DNA from: Arthrobacter sp.
GTDB taxonomy: Bacteria > Actinomycetota > Actinomycetes > Actinomycetales > Micrococcaceae
Assembly (NCBI GenBank): GCA_026393275.1
Contig: JAPLAM010000060.1
Coordinates: forward strand, 124,001-188,000
Length of the DNA: 64,000 bases
Reading direction: 5' to 3'
This document shows, piece after piece, positions 40,757 through 49,734 of the stretch (position 1 is its first letter; every line of letters starts with the position of its first letter). The position numbers and the translations under genes were made by a program. The notes below the pieces were generated by a model, which searched no databases, was not told where the DNA came from, and saw nothing but the letters and a program-made list of their open reading frames with translations.

Positions 40757-40990
40757 CTACGATGCGGGGTGATTTCCCGGCTCCCTGGGAAGCGAAGCTA
40801 TTTCGAGTAGGGCTCGACGCAGGTCGCGATAGCGTTCCGGACCCAGTGCTGCGGACCAGCGATCTTCCGTGTCTGCGATGATTTGCCGCGAGAGGTCAAC
40901 GGCGGCGCTCCCCGCGGCCGTCAGCGTCACAATCTTGGCGCGTTTGTCGGCCGGGTCGGCAGCGAGGCTGACGTAGCCCTCGCGTTGCCG
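40757..40990 (-). pseudogene. Remnant of a MarR-family regulator (C-terminal part)
   Basis: Without a start codon, the minus strand from 40990 to TAG 40757-40759 encodes REGYVSLAADPADKRAKIVT and then a helical tail ending PREPGNHPAS. This is the wing and dimerisation helix of a MarR protein (the DxRAK motif is diagnostic). The N-terminal half with the recognition helix is missing: upstream sequence in this frame reads RSFHRWGRVGRQ and does not look like the family. The rest of the 40.6-41.2 kb gap shows no intact gene; a 76-codon frame (40927-41157) overlaps it but has no support. Confidence 0.6.
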
Positions 40991-41157
40991 GCCAACGCGG
41001 CCCCAGCGGTGAAAAGAGCGCCTGTGACGATGCCGGCGGGGGAGATGTGCACCAGACCCAGCCCGATGTCCATGACGTGCGGCAGGAACGGCGCCTTCGC
41101 GGGAAAGGCGCGATGATGTGTGCGGCTGTCGTCGCCATTCTCACCTGCTCGAGGCAA

Positions 41158-41195
41158 GCAAAAGGCCGGGCAACCACAAGGGCTGCCCGGCCTTT
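41158..41195 (-). terminator. Terminator after the two-repeat secreted protein
   Basis: A 12-bp stem AAAGGCCGGGCA/TGCCCGGCCTTT (41161-41195) is followed on the minus strand by TTTTGC. It lies 22 bp behind the gene ending at 41218. Confidence 0.8.
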
Positions 41196-41217
41196 GCCGG
41201 GATAGAGGGTGTGCCTG

Positions 41218-41958
41218 TTACGCGGCGGGAGCCGCTGCGGCGGCCTTCTTTCCAAGCGCCTGGGCAACCTTCTGGATTTGGGCACCGTATCCGCCATTCA
41301 GCGCGGTGTCCTTGATCTTGTTGGCCTGGGTGTCCAGGTCGGCTGGCGCTGCCGCCTTGAGGGTCTTCAGGTCAGACTGCAGGTTGGCCGGGAGCTTCGC
41401 GAGAAGCTTCGGGTGGCTGATGAGCTGGTCGGCGACCTTCTGCAGTCCGGCGCCCGGGTTGGCCGAGCTGAACGCGGTCCGCAGCTCCTGACGCAGGCCC
41501 GCGGTCTCTGTCGCGGTCTTGGCCAGATTCTCGGCGCGCTTCTGGATCTCGGCACCGTATCCGCCGGACAGGGCAGTCGTCTTGATCTTGTAGGCGTCTT
41601 TCACCCGGTCAGCCGCGGGGGCGTCCTTGAGGGTCTTCACGTCCGCTTGCAGGGCGGCGGGGAGCTTGGCGAACACCTGCGGGTGGTTCACCAGGGCCGT
41701 CGCCGCCTTTGCGGCACGATCGCCTGCTGCCTGCGGGCTGTCCGCCTTGAGCTGCAGGAAAGCGCCGATGCCGCTCAGCCCGGTGTGGGCTCCGGCTTTG
41801 GCTTCGGCCGACGGCGCCGCCGTCGACGTCGCCGAGGGGGACGGGGTTGAAGGGGATGCTGAGGCGGCACTGACGCCCACGGCGGCCATGGCGCCGGCGG
41901 CGAGGACCGCTGCTGCTCCCACGCCGAGACGGGTCTTCAATGAGGGGGTTGTCGGCAT
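41218..41958 (-). CDS. Secreted protein with two internal helical repeats
   Basis: 246 residues. A signal peptide (1 to about 33, cut near SASA) is followed by a Ser/Pro/Thr-rich linker and two tandem repeats of about 75 residues: LVNHPQVFAKLPAALQADVKTLKDA... (about 105-155) and LISHPKLLAKLPANLQSDLKTLKAA... (about 180-225), each ending with ...(S/N)GGYGA(E/Q)IQK. The repeats are mostly helical. No enzymatic motif is seen. The divergent neighbour is a secreted peptidoglycan-type protein, so a wall or surface role is plausible. ATG 41958 is used; upstream frames lack a start at the signal-peptide core. Confidence 0.75.
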   Translation of the reverse strand: MPTTPSLKTRLGVGAAAVLAAGAMAAVGVSAASASPSTPSPSATSTAAPSAEAKAGAHTGLSGIGAFLQLKADSPQAAGDRAAKAATALVNHPQVFAKLPAALQADVKTLKDAPAADRVKDAYKIKTTALSGGYGAEIQKRAENLAKTATETAGLRQELRTAFSSANPGAGLQKVADQLISHPKLLAKLPANLQSDLKTLKAAAPADLDTQANKIKDTALNGGYGAQIQKVAQALGKKAAAAAPAA

Positions 41959-42162
41959 TGCTACCTGTTTCCTTCCGCTTTCGAATCGTCGTGGGCCGGG
42001 GTACATTTCCGGCCCACAACGACTGTACGAGCCGAGGCTGGGCGCCAACTGAAAGCAATCTCCCGGTTAGCTTTTTGAATTCGACCGGCCACGGCGGCCG
42101 TCGTCGTCGATCCGCCGCCCCCGCGGGAACCGCACAGCACCATCGAGTAGGCTCTGCTGGAT

Positions 42163-43413
42163 ATGCTCAGGTTCACGTTGAAAGTTCCTCTCGGCAAAGT
42201 CTGCGCGGCGTTGACGACCGTGGCGCTGCTGGCCGTAACTGCTGTGCCGAGGGCCAGTGCGGATGACACTCCACCGTCCGGCTACCCGTCGTGGGCCGAC
42301 GTCCAGGCCGCCAAAGACAATGCCGACGCAAAGACCGTCGAGATCCAGACGATTAACGACCTTCTGGACGGCCTGGAGCAGCAGGCCTCCTCACTCGGCG
42401 CAGCGGCGGTCACAGCGGGCCTGGCCTACGCCCTGGCACACAACAACCTTGATGCCTCAACAGCGAAACTGGCCGCGCTGAAAGAGAAGACCGACACGGC
42501 CCATGCCACGGTGGTGAAACTCAGGCGGCAAACAGGGAACCTCGCAGCCCAGGACTACATGACCGGGGGTGCCAACCTGGGACCCTTCGCGGTGATGGAT
42601 ACTCTGCAGAGCAGGGACGGGCTGCAGAAGCTGGACGTCATGCAGATCGTCGCCCAGCGGACCACCGACATCTACAACAGTGCGCGTGCCGCGGAGGCAG
42701 TTGCCTCGTCCTTGGACGAGCAGCAGGCGGTGGAGCAGGCCGAAAACCAGCGGCTTACCGGCGAAGCCCAGACGAAACTTGGCGCCGCACAGGACGCCCA
42801 ACGAGCGACCCAGCAGAAGGTGGACGAGGAAAAGAAATACAGCGGCACCCTCACCGCACAGCTGGCGGCCCTGAAGGACACCAGCGCAACCGTCGAACAG
42901 AACTACCGCGCCGGCGTAGAAGCCCAGGCAGCCTACGAGGCGCAACAGGAGGCCCGCCAGCGCGCAGCGGCTGCTGCCGCGGCGGCCTCTGCTGCGGCCT
43001 CTGCTGCGGCCGCGGCTGCGGCCGCGGCTGCAGCCGCCTCTGCGCCCGCGCCCCCGCGTCCCCCGGCCGACGTCGTGATGCCCGACATCCCCGGTGGTGC
43101 CGCCAACGATCCTGGCGGCGCGCAGGCGTACGCCTCGGCCCAGCTGAGCTCCCACGGCTGGGGCGGGGCCCAGATGACCTGCCTGCTCAAGCTGTGGAAC
43201 CAGGAGTCGAGCTGGATGACCAACGCCACCAACCCCTCCAGCGGCGCCTACGGCGTTGCGCAAGCCCTCCCTCCGGAGAAGTACTCGTCCACCGGATCCG
43301 ACTGGCTGACCAATTACCGCACCCAGATTGATTGGGGGCTCGGCTACATCGCGGGCCGTTACGGCTCTCCCTGCGGGGCCTGGGACCATGAGACGCCCAA
43401 CAACTGGTATTGA
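42163..43413 (+). CDS. Secreted coiled-coil lytic-transglycosylase-like protein
   Basis: 416 residues. Signal peptide (1 to about 34), long coiled coil (about 40-265; AENQRLTGEAQTKLG, QQKVDEEKKY), an almost pure Ala/Pro linker (about 265-305), and a C-terminal lysozyme-like domain (about 320-416) with the catalytic-type Glu348 in WNQESSW and SSGAYGVAQALPPEKY. This domain splits peptidoglycan glycans in resuscitation-type and SLT-like enzymes. Domain order (coiled coil first) suggests positioning at the wall, like RipC/CwlO-type systems with a different hydrolase. It is divergent from the two-repeat protein, with a 204-bp gap. Confidence 0.88.
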   Translation: MLRFTLKVPLGKVCAALTTVALLAVTAVPRASADDTPPSGYPSWADVQAAKDNADAKTVEIQTINDLLDGLEQQASSLGAAAVTAGLAYALAHNNLDASTAKLAALKEKTDTAHATVVKLRRQTGNLAAQDYMTGGANLGPFAVMDTLQSRDGLQKLDVMQIVAQRTTDIYNSARAAEAVASSLDEQQAVEQAENQRLTGEAQTKLGAAQDAQRATQQKVDEEKKYSGTLTAQLAALKDTSATVEQNYRAGVEAQAAYEAQQEARQRAAAAAAAASAAASAAAAAAAAAAAASAPAPPRPPADVVMPDIPGGAANDPGGAQAYASAQLSSHGWGGAQMTCLLKLWNQESSWMTNATNPSSGAYGVAQALPPEKYSSTGSDWLTNYRTQIDWGLGYIAGRYGSPCGAWDHETPNNWY

Positions 43414-43453
43414 CCTCACCCCGGCGGCCCACACGTGGGGAAATAAAAGAAAA

Positions 43454-43480
43454 AGCAGGGAATTCATAAAATTTCCCGCT
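43454..43480 (+). terminator. Hairpin after the lytic-transglycosylase-like gene
   Basis: AGCAGGGAA/TTCCCGCT (43454-43480) with a loop containing TCATAAAA, 40 bp after the stop; one mismatch (A opposite G side). Only a short T-rich tail follows. Confidence 0.5.
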
Positions 43481-43495
43481 TGTCCGTAAGCAGAC

Positions 43496-43530
43496 GAAAA
43501 ACCCCCAGAAAAATTGTTTTCCAGGGGGTT
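43496..43530 (-). terminator. Terminator after tRNA-Thr(CGU)
   Basis: AACCCCCAG/CTGGGGGTT type stem (43500-43508 with 43521-43530, loop AAAAATTGTTTT) followed on the minus strand by TTTTCG, 8 bp beyond the tRNA. Confidence 0.8.
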
Positions 43531-43537
43531 CTCTTCG

Positions 43538-43610
43538 AGCTTCCTGCCAGAATCGAACTGGCGACCTTCTCATTACGAGTGAGACGCTCTACCAACTGAG
43601 CTAAGGAAGC
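43538..43610 (-). tRNA. tRNA-Thr (CGU)
   Basis: A 73-nt tRNA: acceptor GCTTCCT/AGGAAGC, discriminator U, D arm TAGCTCAGTTGGTAGAGC, anticodon CGT in CTCACTCGTAATGAG, T arm with GTTCGATTC. CCA is not encoded. It reads ACG. Confidence 0.95.
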
Positions 43611-43713
43611 AACCGCGTGAAACCCCGGCGAACCGGGCGGATCATGCAAGAGATAACTGTAATGGAGTCCCCGCGCCCGGGTCAAAATGAGCCGCGCGGG
43701 AGCCCCACAGGGA

Positions 43714-45297
43714 TCAGCAGACGGTGTTGTCCGCCGGCGTCTTGCCGTCCACGAGGTACCCGTCCACCGCATTCCCAATGCAGCTGTTGGAGCGTCCGTA
43801 GGCGGTGTGGCCCTCGCCCTTCCAGGTCAGCAGCGACGCCGTGCCCAGCTGCTTGCGCAGGGCGCTGGCCCACTCGACGGGCGTGGCGGGGTCCCCGGTG
43901 GTGCCCACCACCACGATCTCGGTGGAACCCTTGTACTCTGCCGGCGCGGGCGTGCGGGTGTTCTTGTAGGGCCAGTCCCGGCAGCTCGTGCCGCCGTAGG
44001 CGAAGTAGTAGCCCAGCGTGGGGGAGTCCTGCCGGAGTCGCTGTTCCTCGGCGCGCATCGCGGCCGGGTCCGCAGACATCGGATAGTCCAGGCAGTTGAT
44101 GGCGTTGAAGGCGAACGTGGAGTTCGCGGAGTAAGTCCCGTTCGGCTCGCGGTCCGCGCCGAAGTCGGACAGCCGGAGCATCGGCGACACATCGCCCTTC
44201 ATCGCGCTGGCCAGGGCCTGGGTGAGCACGGGCCAGTTGGTGTCGTTGTAGAACGGCAGGATGAAGCCGCTGACGAACATGGACGCGTTGACCACCCGGC
44301 CGTCCTTGGCAGTCTCCGGTTTTGCTTCCACCGCCGCGATGATGTTCTGGATCTGCTTGATGGCGTCGTCCGGGGTGCCGCTGAACGGGCAACCGCTGCT
44401 CTGCAGGCACTTGGTCACATAGGCCCGGATCGCCTTCTCGAAGGCCTTCGCCTGGCCGCTGGTCAGTTCCTCATAGCTCAGCGAGGGGTCCAGAGCGCCG
44501 TCCAGGACCATCCGGCCCACGTTGTCCGGGAACAGTGAGGCGTAAGTTGAACCGAGGAACGTGCCGTAGGAGTAGCCGAGGTAGTTTAGCTTTGTGTCGT
44601 TCAGGACACCGCGGAGGATGTCCAGGTCCTTCGCGGCGCTTACGGTATCCACGTGGGCCAGGACGGGTCCGGTCTTCGCGGCGCAGTCGGCAGCAATCGC
44701 CTTGTTGTCCGCGAAGGCTTCGGCCAGTCCGGCGTCGGTGTCCAGGTTGTAGATCTTGGCGCGGGACACGTCGCGTTCCTGGTCGGTGAGGCAGGTGACG
44801 GGCGCGGAGCGCTTCACCCCGCGCGGGTCGAAGCCGACGACGTCGTAGTTCGCGCGCACCTTCTCCGAGATGTTCGTGGAGCCTGCGTCCTTGACGAAGT
44901 CGTAGCCGGAGCCGCCGGGGCCGCCGGGGTTGACCAGCAGGCTGCCCTTCTTGTTGCCGCCCTTGGCGGCCAGCTTGAGGGCGGCAAGTTCGATCGTGTC
45001 GCCGTCGGGCTTGCCGTAATCCAGCGGGACCTTCACCTTGGCGCACTGGAAGTCCCCTTCGCAGCGCGACCAGGTGAGCTGCTGGGAGTAGAAGCTCCGC
45101 AATTCGGCGGGCGCGGCGGCCGCGATGGACGGGTCGGGCTGGGCGGTGGCGCTCTTCGAGCCGCCGTCGCTGGAGCCGAAAAGCGTGCAGGAAGACAGCA
45201 CCAGGGCCAGTACCAGGCCCAGCGCCAGGGCAGCGGCCGCCCGCACCTTGCGCGCCAGGGGTCGGCGGCCTGCGGGCCGTGGTGGTGCTGGCGTCAT
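43714..45297 (-). CDS. Secreted alpha/beta-hydrolase peptidase, lipoprotein (TAP-like C-terminus)
   Basis: 527 residues. A lipobox LSSC (Cys37) follows a hydrophobic signal, so the enzyme is anchored outside the membrane. The core is an alpha/beta hydrolase with NPGGPGGSG (oxyanion side, about 128-136), nucleophile GYSYGT (Ser about 244) and a C-terminal TAP-like domain, where the catalytic Asp and His in VVGTTGDPATPVEWA and GEGHTAYG lie. These are the marks of Streptomyces tripeptidyl aminopeptidases (SlpD/E, TAP). It trims tripeptides from secreted peptides. Cys pairs late in the chain (about 495-527) may form a disulfide. It is separated from holB by 60 bp. Confidence 0.92.
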   Translation of the reverse strand: MTPAPPRPAGRRPLARKVRAAAALALGLVLALVLSSCTLFGSSDGGSKSATAQPDPSIAAAAPAELRSFYSQQLTWSRCEGDFQCAKVKVPLDYGKPDGDTIELAALKLAAKGGNKKGSLLVNPGGPGGSGYDFVKDAGSTNISEKVRANYDVVGFDPRGVKRSAPVTCLTDQERDVSRAKIYNLDTDAGLAEAFADNKAIAADCAAKTGPVLAHVDTVSAAKDLDILRGVLNDTKLNYLGYSYGTFLGSTYASLFPDNVGRMVLDGALDPSLSYEELTSGQAKAFEKAIRAYVTKCLQSSGCPFSGTPDDAIKQIQNIIAAVEAKPETAKDGRVVNASMFVSGFILPFYNDTNWPVLTQALASAMKGDVSPMLRLSDFGADREPNGTYSANSTFAFNAINCLDYPMSADPAAMRAEEQRLRQDSPTLGYYFAYGGTSCRDWPYKNTRTPAPAEYKGSTEIVVVGTTGDPATPVEWASALRKQLGTASLLTWKGEGHTAYGRSNSCIGNAVDGYLVDGKTPADNTVC

Positions 45298-45357
45298 GCG
45301 GTTCTCCTTGGGACGTGAAACTCTGCGAGTCGAAGCGGGTCGAGCGTTGCTGTCGGG

Positions 45358-46500
45358 TTAGACCAGGCTGGTGGCCATGGACTCTATCGCCAGCAGCGGG
45401 GCCACGTTGGTGGTCGTGATCCGGGTGCGGGCCTTGTTGATGGCGTCCATGCGGGCGAGGGTCACCTCGGCCGTGGAACGCCCGGCAAATTCGTGGAGTT
45501 CGTTCCTGAGTTCGATGTTGACCAGTTCAACGGCGTTCCCCATCTGGATGATCAGCACATCCCGGTAGAAGGACAACAGGTCGGTCAGCGTGCGGTCAAG
45601 CGAGTCGGTCACGGAGCGCTTGGCGCGCCGCTTCTGGTCGTCCTCGAGTTGTTTGACCTGGCCGCGCATGGCGGGCGGGAGCGGACCGCTTTCGGGGGCG
45701 CCGAGTGTGGCGAGCAGTGCGGCCTTTTCGGCGGCGTCGCGCTCGTCATTGGAGCTGTTGGCTTCCTCGGTGGCGATTTTGACCAATTTGTCCGCCATCA
45801 TCACGGCCGCGGTGACGCCGCGCAGCTGCAGCGGGAACCGCACGGTCTCCAGCCGGCGCTCCCGGGCCTCGGGGTCCCGGGCAAGCCGGCGGGCGATCCC
45901 CACATGGCTTTGCGCGGCCCGGGCCGCGCGTTCGGCGACGTCCGGGGCGACGCCGTCGCGCTTCACCAGCAGCGCCGCGACGTCGGCAACCGGCGGGAGC
46001 CGCAGCGCCACCGGACGGCAGCGCGAGCGGATGGTCACCAGCACGTCCGCGGGGGACGGGGCGCACAGCATCCAGATGGTGCGCGGCGTGGGCTCCTCGA
46101 TGGCCTTGAGCAGCACGTTGGTGGTGCGCTCCGCCATGCGGTCCGCGTCCTCGACGACGATGATGCGCCACCGCGCGGAGGACGGCCGGTTGCCCGCGGT
46201 CGAGACCAGCTCGCGGGCCTCATCGATGGTGATGGTGACCTTTTCGGTCCGCACGAACGTGACGTCCGAGTGCGTCTCGCCCACGATGGTCAGGCAGGCC
46301 GCGCATTCGCCGCAGCCCCGCCTTGTCACGTCCTCCTGGTCGCAGTTCAACGCGGCAGCGAACGCCTTCGCGGCGTTGGACCGGCCGGAACCCGGCGGCC
46401 CGGTGAACAGCCACGCATGCGTCAGCCCGTCGCCTTGGGCTGCCTGGCGCAGTTGGGCGACGACGGCGGGCTGGCCCTGAAGATCGTCCCAGACGCTCAT
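45358..46500 (-). CDS. holB: DNA polymerase III subunit delta'
   Basis: 380 residues of the clamp-loader AAA+ family. P-loop-like GPPGSGRSNAAKAFA (about 34-48) with a zinc-binding CDQEDVTRRGCGECAAC (about 53-69) and sensor regions (AERTTNVLLKAIEEPTPRT) are clear. It loads the sliding clamp during replication. It overlaps the 3' end of tmk by 4 bp (46497-46500), the usual tmk-holB arrangement. The C-terminal third (about 245-380), with many Arg/Lys-helices, is typical for actinobacterial subunits. Confidence 0.93.
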   Translation of the reverse strand: MSVWDDLQGQPAVVAQLRQAAQGDGLTHAWLFTGPPGSGRSNAAKAFAAALNCDQEDVTRRGCGECAACLTIVGETHSDVTFVRTEKVTITIDEARELVSTAGNRPSSARWRIIVVEDADRMAERTTNVLLKAIEEPTPRTIWMLCAPSPADVLVTIRSRCRPVALRLPPVADVAALLVKRDGVAPDVAERAARAAQSHVGIARRLARDPEARERRLETVRFPLQLRGVTAAVMMADKLVKIATEEANSSNDERDAAEKAALLATLGAPESGPLPPAMRGQVKQLEDDQKRRAKRSVTDSLDRTLTDLLSFYRDVLIIQMGNAVELVNIELRNELHEFAGRSTAEVTLARMDAINKARTRITTTNVAPLLAIESMATSLV

Positions 46501-47165
46501 GCCGAGCTGCCCTGGCGGAGCGCGAGCAGCGCCTCTACCCGTTCCAGGATTTGGGCGGCCAGCTCCTGCACTGGCAGGTGCGCCGCGAGGACCAGGTACT
46601 TCTCGGGCCGGGCCGCGGCCAGCGCCAGGAAAGCGGCGCGGATCGTGGCGTGGAAATCGTCGGCCTCGGATTCGAGCCGGTCCTCCGAGGCGTCCCCGGC
46701 GGTCCGCCGTCGCCGGCCGTCGGCGGGGTCGACGTCGAGCAGTACCGTCAAGTCCGGCTGCAGGCCGGAGGTGGCCCAGTCGTTGATCCCGGCCACCGCC
46801 TCCGTGCCGAGGTGCCGGCCGGCGCCCTGGTAGGCCACCGAGGAGTCGATGTACCGGTCGGTGAGGACCACTTCGCCCCGCTCCAGTGCGGGACGGAGGA
46901 CCTGGGTGGCGTGGGCGGCGCGGGAGGCCGCGAAGATTAGGGCCTCGGTGTGCGCATCGATGTGGCCGTGGCCGTGGTCCAGCACCAGGGACCGCAGTTT
47001 CTCGCCGATCGGCGTGCCGCCCGGCTCCCTGGTCCGCAACACCGTCAGCCCGCGTGACTCGAGCGCCCCGGCGAGTTCCGCAGCCTGGGTGGACTTGCCG
47101 GCACCGTCGCCGCCCTCAAAGGCAATGAACAGTCCGGGGAACGGGCCGGGAGTCTGGGTAGTCAC
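46497..47165 (-). CDS. tmk: Thymidylate kinase
   Basis: 222 residues. P-loop FEGGDGAGKSTQ (about 15-26), DRYIDSSVAYQG (about 103-114) holding the catalytic Asp/Arg of the kinase, and a lid-like RRRRTAGD... region are standard. It phosphorylates dTMP to dTDP. GTG 47165 opens the frame; the stop overlaps holB. The gene is divergent from the trans-sulfuration enzyme, with 89 bp between. Confidence 0.93.
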   Translation of the reverse strand: MTTQTPGPFPGLFIAFEGGDGAGKSTQAAELAGALESRGLTVLRTREPGGTPIGEKLRSLVLDHGHGHIDAHTEALIFAASRAAHATQVLRPALERGEVVLTDRYIDSSVAYQGAGRHLGTEAVAGINDWATSGLQPDLTVLLDVDPADGRRRRTAGDASEDRLESEADDFHATIRAAFLALAAARPEKYLVLAAHLPVQELAAQILERVEALLALRQGSSA

Positions 47166-47254
47166 TGCTCTAGCCTACCGACAATCACGGACACAATGGG
47201 GCCCGCCCGTAACGCCGGACGGGCCCGGCGTGGCCGCCGAAGTACCCTGTCACC

Positions 47255-48439
47255 ATGAGTCTTTCCGAAGAACAGGCAGCCTCGCTGTCCGCCGAAACCG
47301 TGGTGGTGGCCGCGGGCCGTCCGCCGCGCGACCGCGACGCCCCGGTCAACCCGCCGATCGTGCTGTCCTCGACCTATTTCGGCACCGGACCGCTGGGTCC
47401 CGGCGACCGCGGCTACGGCCGCTACTCCAACCCCACCTGGGACCCGTTCGAGCAGGCCTTGGCGCAACTGGAAGGCGCCACGCTGCCCGGCCTGCTGTAC
47501 GCCTCGGGCCTCGCCGCCGTCAGCTCCGCGCTGTCCCTGGTGCCGGCTCAAGGGGTTTTGGTGATGCCGTCGCACAGTTATGCCGGGTCGCTGGTGATGG
47601 CGACGGAGCTGGCAGAGAAGGGCGCGCTGGAACTGCGCACCGTGGACATCGCGGACACCGACGCCGTGCTGGCGCAACTGGCCCCCGCCGACGGAAGGCC
47701 CGCCAGCATGTTGTGGCTGGAGAGCCCCACCAACCCGATGCTCGGCGTCGCGGACATCCGGGCGCTCACCGCGGCGGCGCACGCGGCCGGGGCCCTGGTC
47801 GTCACCGACAACACCTTCTCCACCCCGCTCGTGCAGCAGCCGCTCGGCCTGGGCTCCGACGTCGTCCTGCACTCGGTCACCAAGTACCTCGCCGGCCACT
47901 CCGACGTCGTCTTGGGTGCCCTGGTGACGTCCGACGCCGAGCTGCACGCCAGCCTGCTGCACCACCGCACCATCCACGGCGGGATCGCCGGCCCGTTCGA
48001 GGCGTGGCTGGCGCTGCGCGGGCTGCGCACCCTGGCCCTGCGGATTGAGCGGTCGCAGGCCTCCGCGGCGGTGCTCGCGGAGCGGCTGAGCCGGCACGCG
48101 CGGGTCGGCAGCATACGCTACCCGGGACTCGCCACGGACCCGGGACACGAGCGGGCCAAGGCGCAGATGAAGGGCTTCGGGTCCGTATTGTGCATCGAGA
48201 TGGCGCCGGTGGGCGGCCTCAGCGGAGCGGACGCCGCCGACCGGATGATCCGGGCCCTGCAGCTGTGGCTGCCCGCCACCTCGCTGGGCGGGGTGGAATC
48301 ACTGATCGAACGGCGCCGCCGGCACACGGCGGAGCCGGCCAGTGTGCCCGACAACCTGGTCCGGCTCAGCGTGGGCATCGAAAACGTCGAGGACCTGTGG
48401 GTCGATTTGCAGCAGGCCTTGGCGACACTGGACGGCTAG
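47255..48439 (+). CDS. PLP-dependent trans-sulfuration enzyme (cystathionine gamma-synthase/lyase type)
   Basis: 394 residues, Cys/Met-metabolism PLP family. The PLP lysine is Lys210 in SVTKYLAGHSD; YGRYSNPTWDPFEQALAQLEG (about 51-71) and SLGGVESLIERRRRHT (about 347-362) are family blocks. It could act as cystathionine gamma-synthase, gamma-lyase or a related eliminase; sequence alone does not decide. It is followed 9 bp on by the DUF2516 gene and is divergent from tmk. ATG 47255 is well placed ahead of the first helix. Confidence 0.9.
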   Translation: MSLSEEQAASLSAETVVVAAGRPPRDRDAPVNPPIVLSSTYFGTGPLGPGDRGYGRYSNPTWDPFEQALAQLEGATLPGLLYASGLAAVSSALSLVPAQGVLVMPSHSYAGSLVMATELAEKGALELRTVDIADTDAVLAQLAPADGRPASMLWLESPTNPMLGVADIRALTAAAHAAGALVVTDNTFSTPLVQQPLGLGSDVVLHSVTKYLAGHSDVVLGALVTSDAELHASLLHHRTIHGGIAGPFEAWLALRGLRTLALRIERSQASAAVLAERLSRHARVGSIRYPGLATDPGHERAKAQMKGFGSVLCIEMAPVGGLSGADAADRMIRALQLWLPATSLGGVESLIERRRRHTAEPASVPDNLVRLSVGIENVEDLWVDLQQALATLDG

Positions 48440-48448
48440 GCTGAGGGC

Positions 48449-48793
48449 ATGGACGGAAGAGATCTGGTTGTATTCGCCGACTTCGGCTTAAGCGTGGTCA
48501 TCTTGCTCATTTCCCTTGGCTTGGAGATTTGGGCGTTTTTCGATTGCCTGCGCCACAAGGCCAACGCCTTCGAGGCGGTGTCCAAGCGGACCAAGACCTT
48601 CTGGCTGGCCCTGACCGGCGTAGCCCTCGCGGTAGGGGCGCTGGCCGCTATTACTTACCGTGGCGGCAGCCCGGTCAACGCGCTGGGACTCTTTGGCCTC
48701 GCGGCCGTCACTGCCGCGTCCGTCTATCTCGCCGACGTCCGGCCCGCAGTCAAGGACGCCGGCCGCGGCGGCAGCCGCAACATGGGCTGGTGA
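48449..48793 (+). CDS. DUF2516-family membrane protein
   Basis: 114 residues with three membrane helices (about 8-33, 49-69, 78-98) and the family's DCLRHKANAFEAVSKRTKTFW stretch (about 33-52) after helix 1. DUF2516 proteins are confined to actinobacteria and have no known role. It starts 9 bp behind the trans-sulfuration gene and is probably co-transcribed. Confidence 0.88.
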   Translation: MDGRDLVVFADFGLSVVILLISLGLEIWAFFDCLRHKANAFEAVSKRTKTFWLALTGVALAVGALAAITYRGGSPVNALGLFGLAAVTAASVYLADVRPAVKDAGRGGSRNMGW

Positions 48794-48798
48794 CCTAA

Positions 48799-49656
48799 TT
48801 ACCGGGGCGCCACGGCGTCCCAGTCGACGGTGAGCTCGCCTAGGCGCCAGCGCGCAGGGCCGTCCTGCACGGGCCAGCCGCCGTCGCGCAGGGCCCGGCA
48901 CATGGCCGTCCATCGCTGCCGGTTCCCGAACGAGGCCAGCGGTGCCGCCTCCAGCCAGGCCTGGTCCAGCGCCTGCAGGTAGGAATGGATCTTCTCCCCG
49001 GGGACGTTCCGGTGGATGAGCGCCTTCGGCAACCGTTCGGCGATCTCCGAGGGCAGCTCGAAGCCGCCGAAGCGAATGGACAGACTCAGACTGAGCGGAC
49101 CCCCGGCGTCGAGCGCCACCCACGTGACCCGGCGTCCGATCTCGTCGCAGGTGCCGTCGATGAACAGCCCGGCGGCGCCCAGCCGGTCCTGCACCAGCCG
49201 CCAGATGGCCGCGACGTCCGCTTCCTCGTATTGACGCAGCACATTGAAGGCCCGCACCAGCACCGGCCGGCCCTGGACCGGAAGCTCGAAGCCGCCCAGC
49301 TGGAAAGTCAGGCCGGGACGCTCCAGCGGCTTGGCCTGCCGGACCCGGTCCGGCTCGATTTCAATCCCCACCACACGCACATCGGCCCGGATGGCCGAGA
49401 GCCGGTCGTAGAGTTCGACGGCGGTGGCCGGTGACGCGCCGTAGCCCAGGTCCACGACCAGCGGATCTTCCGCGTTCCGCAGCCGCCAGGCCTGCGGGCC
49501 GGTCAGCCACCGGTCGACCCGCCGCATCCGGTTGGGGTTGGTGGTTCCGCGGGTCACATTGCCCACGGGGCGGCCGGCGCGCGATGCTCCGGCGGAGCCG
49601 CCCCGTGCCCCGCCCGGGGTCCGGGGGGACACCACCCGCTTCGCCTTCTGCACCAC
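48799..49656 (-). CDS. Class I SAM-dependent methyltransferase-like protein
   Basis: 285 residues. An Arg/Gly-rich basic N-terminus (about 1-40, [22 protein letters not shown]) precedes [17 protein letters not shown] (about 65-81), the SAM-binding motif I, and [14 protein letters not shown] (motif II, acidic loop). It is found near gpmA in actinobacteria, with unknown substrate; the basic tail hints at nucleic-acid contact. It converges with the DUF2516 gene, 5 bp apart, and is divergent from gpmA. Confidence 0.78.
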   Translation of the reverse strand: MVQKAKRVVSPRTPGGARGGSAGASRAGRPVGNVTRGTTNPNRMRRVDRWLTGPQAWRLRNAEDPLVVDLGYGASPATAVELYDRLSAIRADVRVVGIEIEPDRVRQAKPLERPGLTFQLGGFELPVQGRPVLVRAFNVLRQYEEADVAAIWRLVQDRLGAAGLFIDGTCDEIGRRVTWVALDAGGPLSLSLSIRFGGFELPSEIAERLPKALIHRNVPGEKIHSYLQALDQAWLEAAPLASFGNRQRWTAMCRALRDGGWPVQDGPARWRLGELTVDWDAVAPR

Positions 49657-49734
49657 ACGCCAACCCTATCGTTGCGTGTGGAACGGCGTTGTAACGCAGG
49701 GCGCGTTAGCGGGTGCTCGGCTAGGATGAAAATC

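Noticed and set aside
41959..42048. A longer start for the two-repeat secreted protein (90 bp further)
   Set aside because: It would place the signal peptide 30 residues inside the protein and leave it non-functional; ATG 41958 begins directly before the signal.
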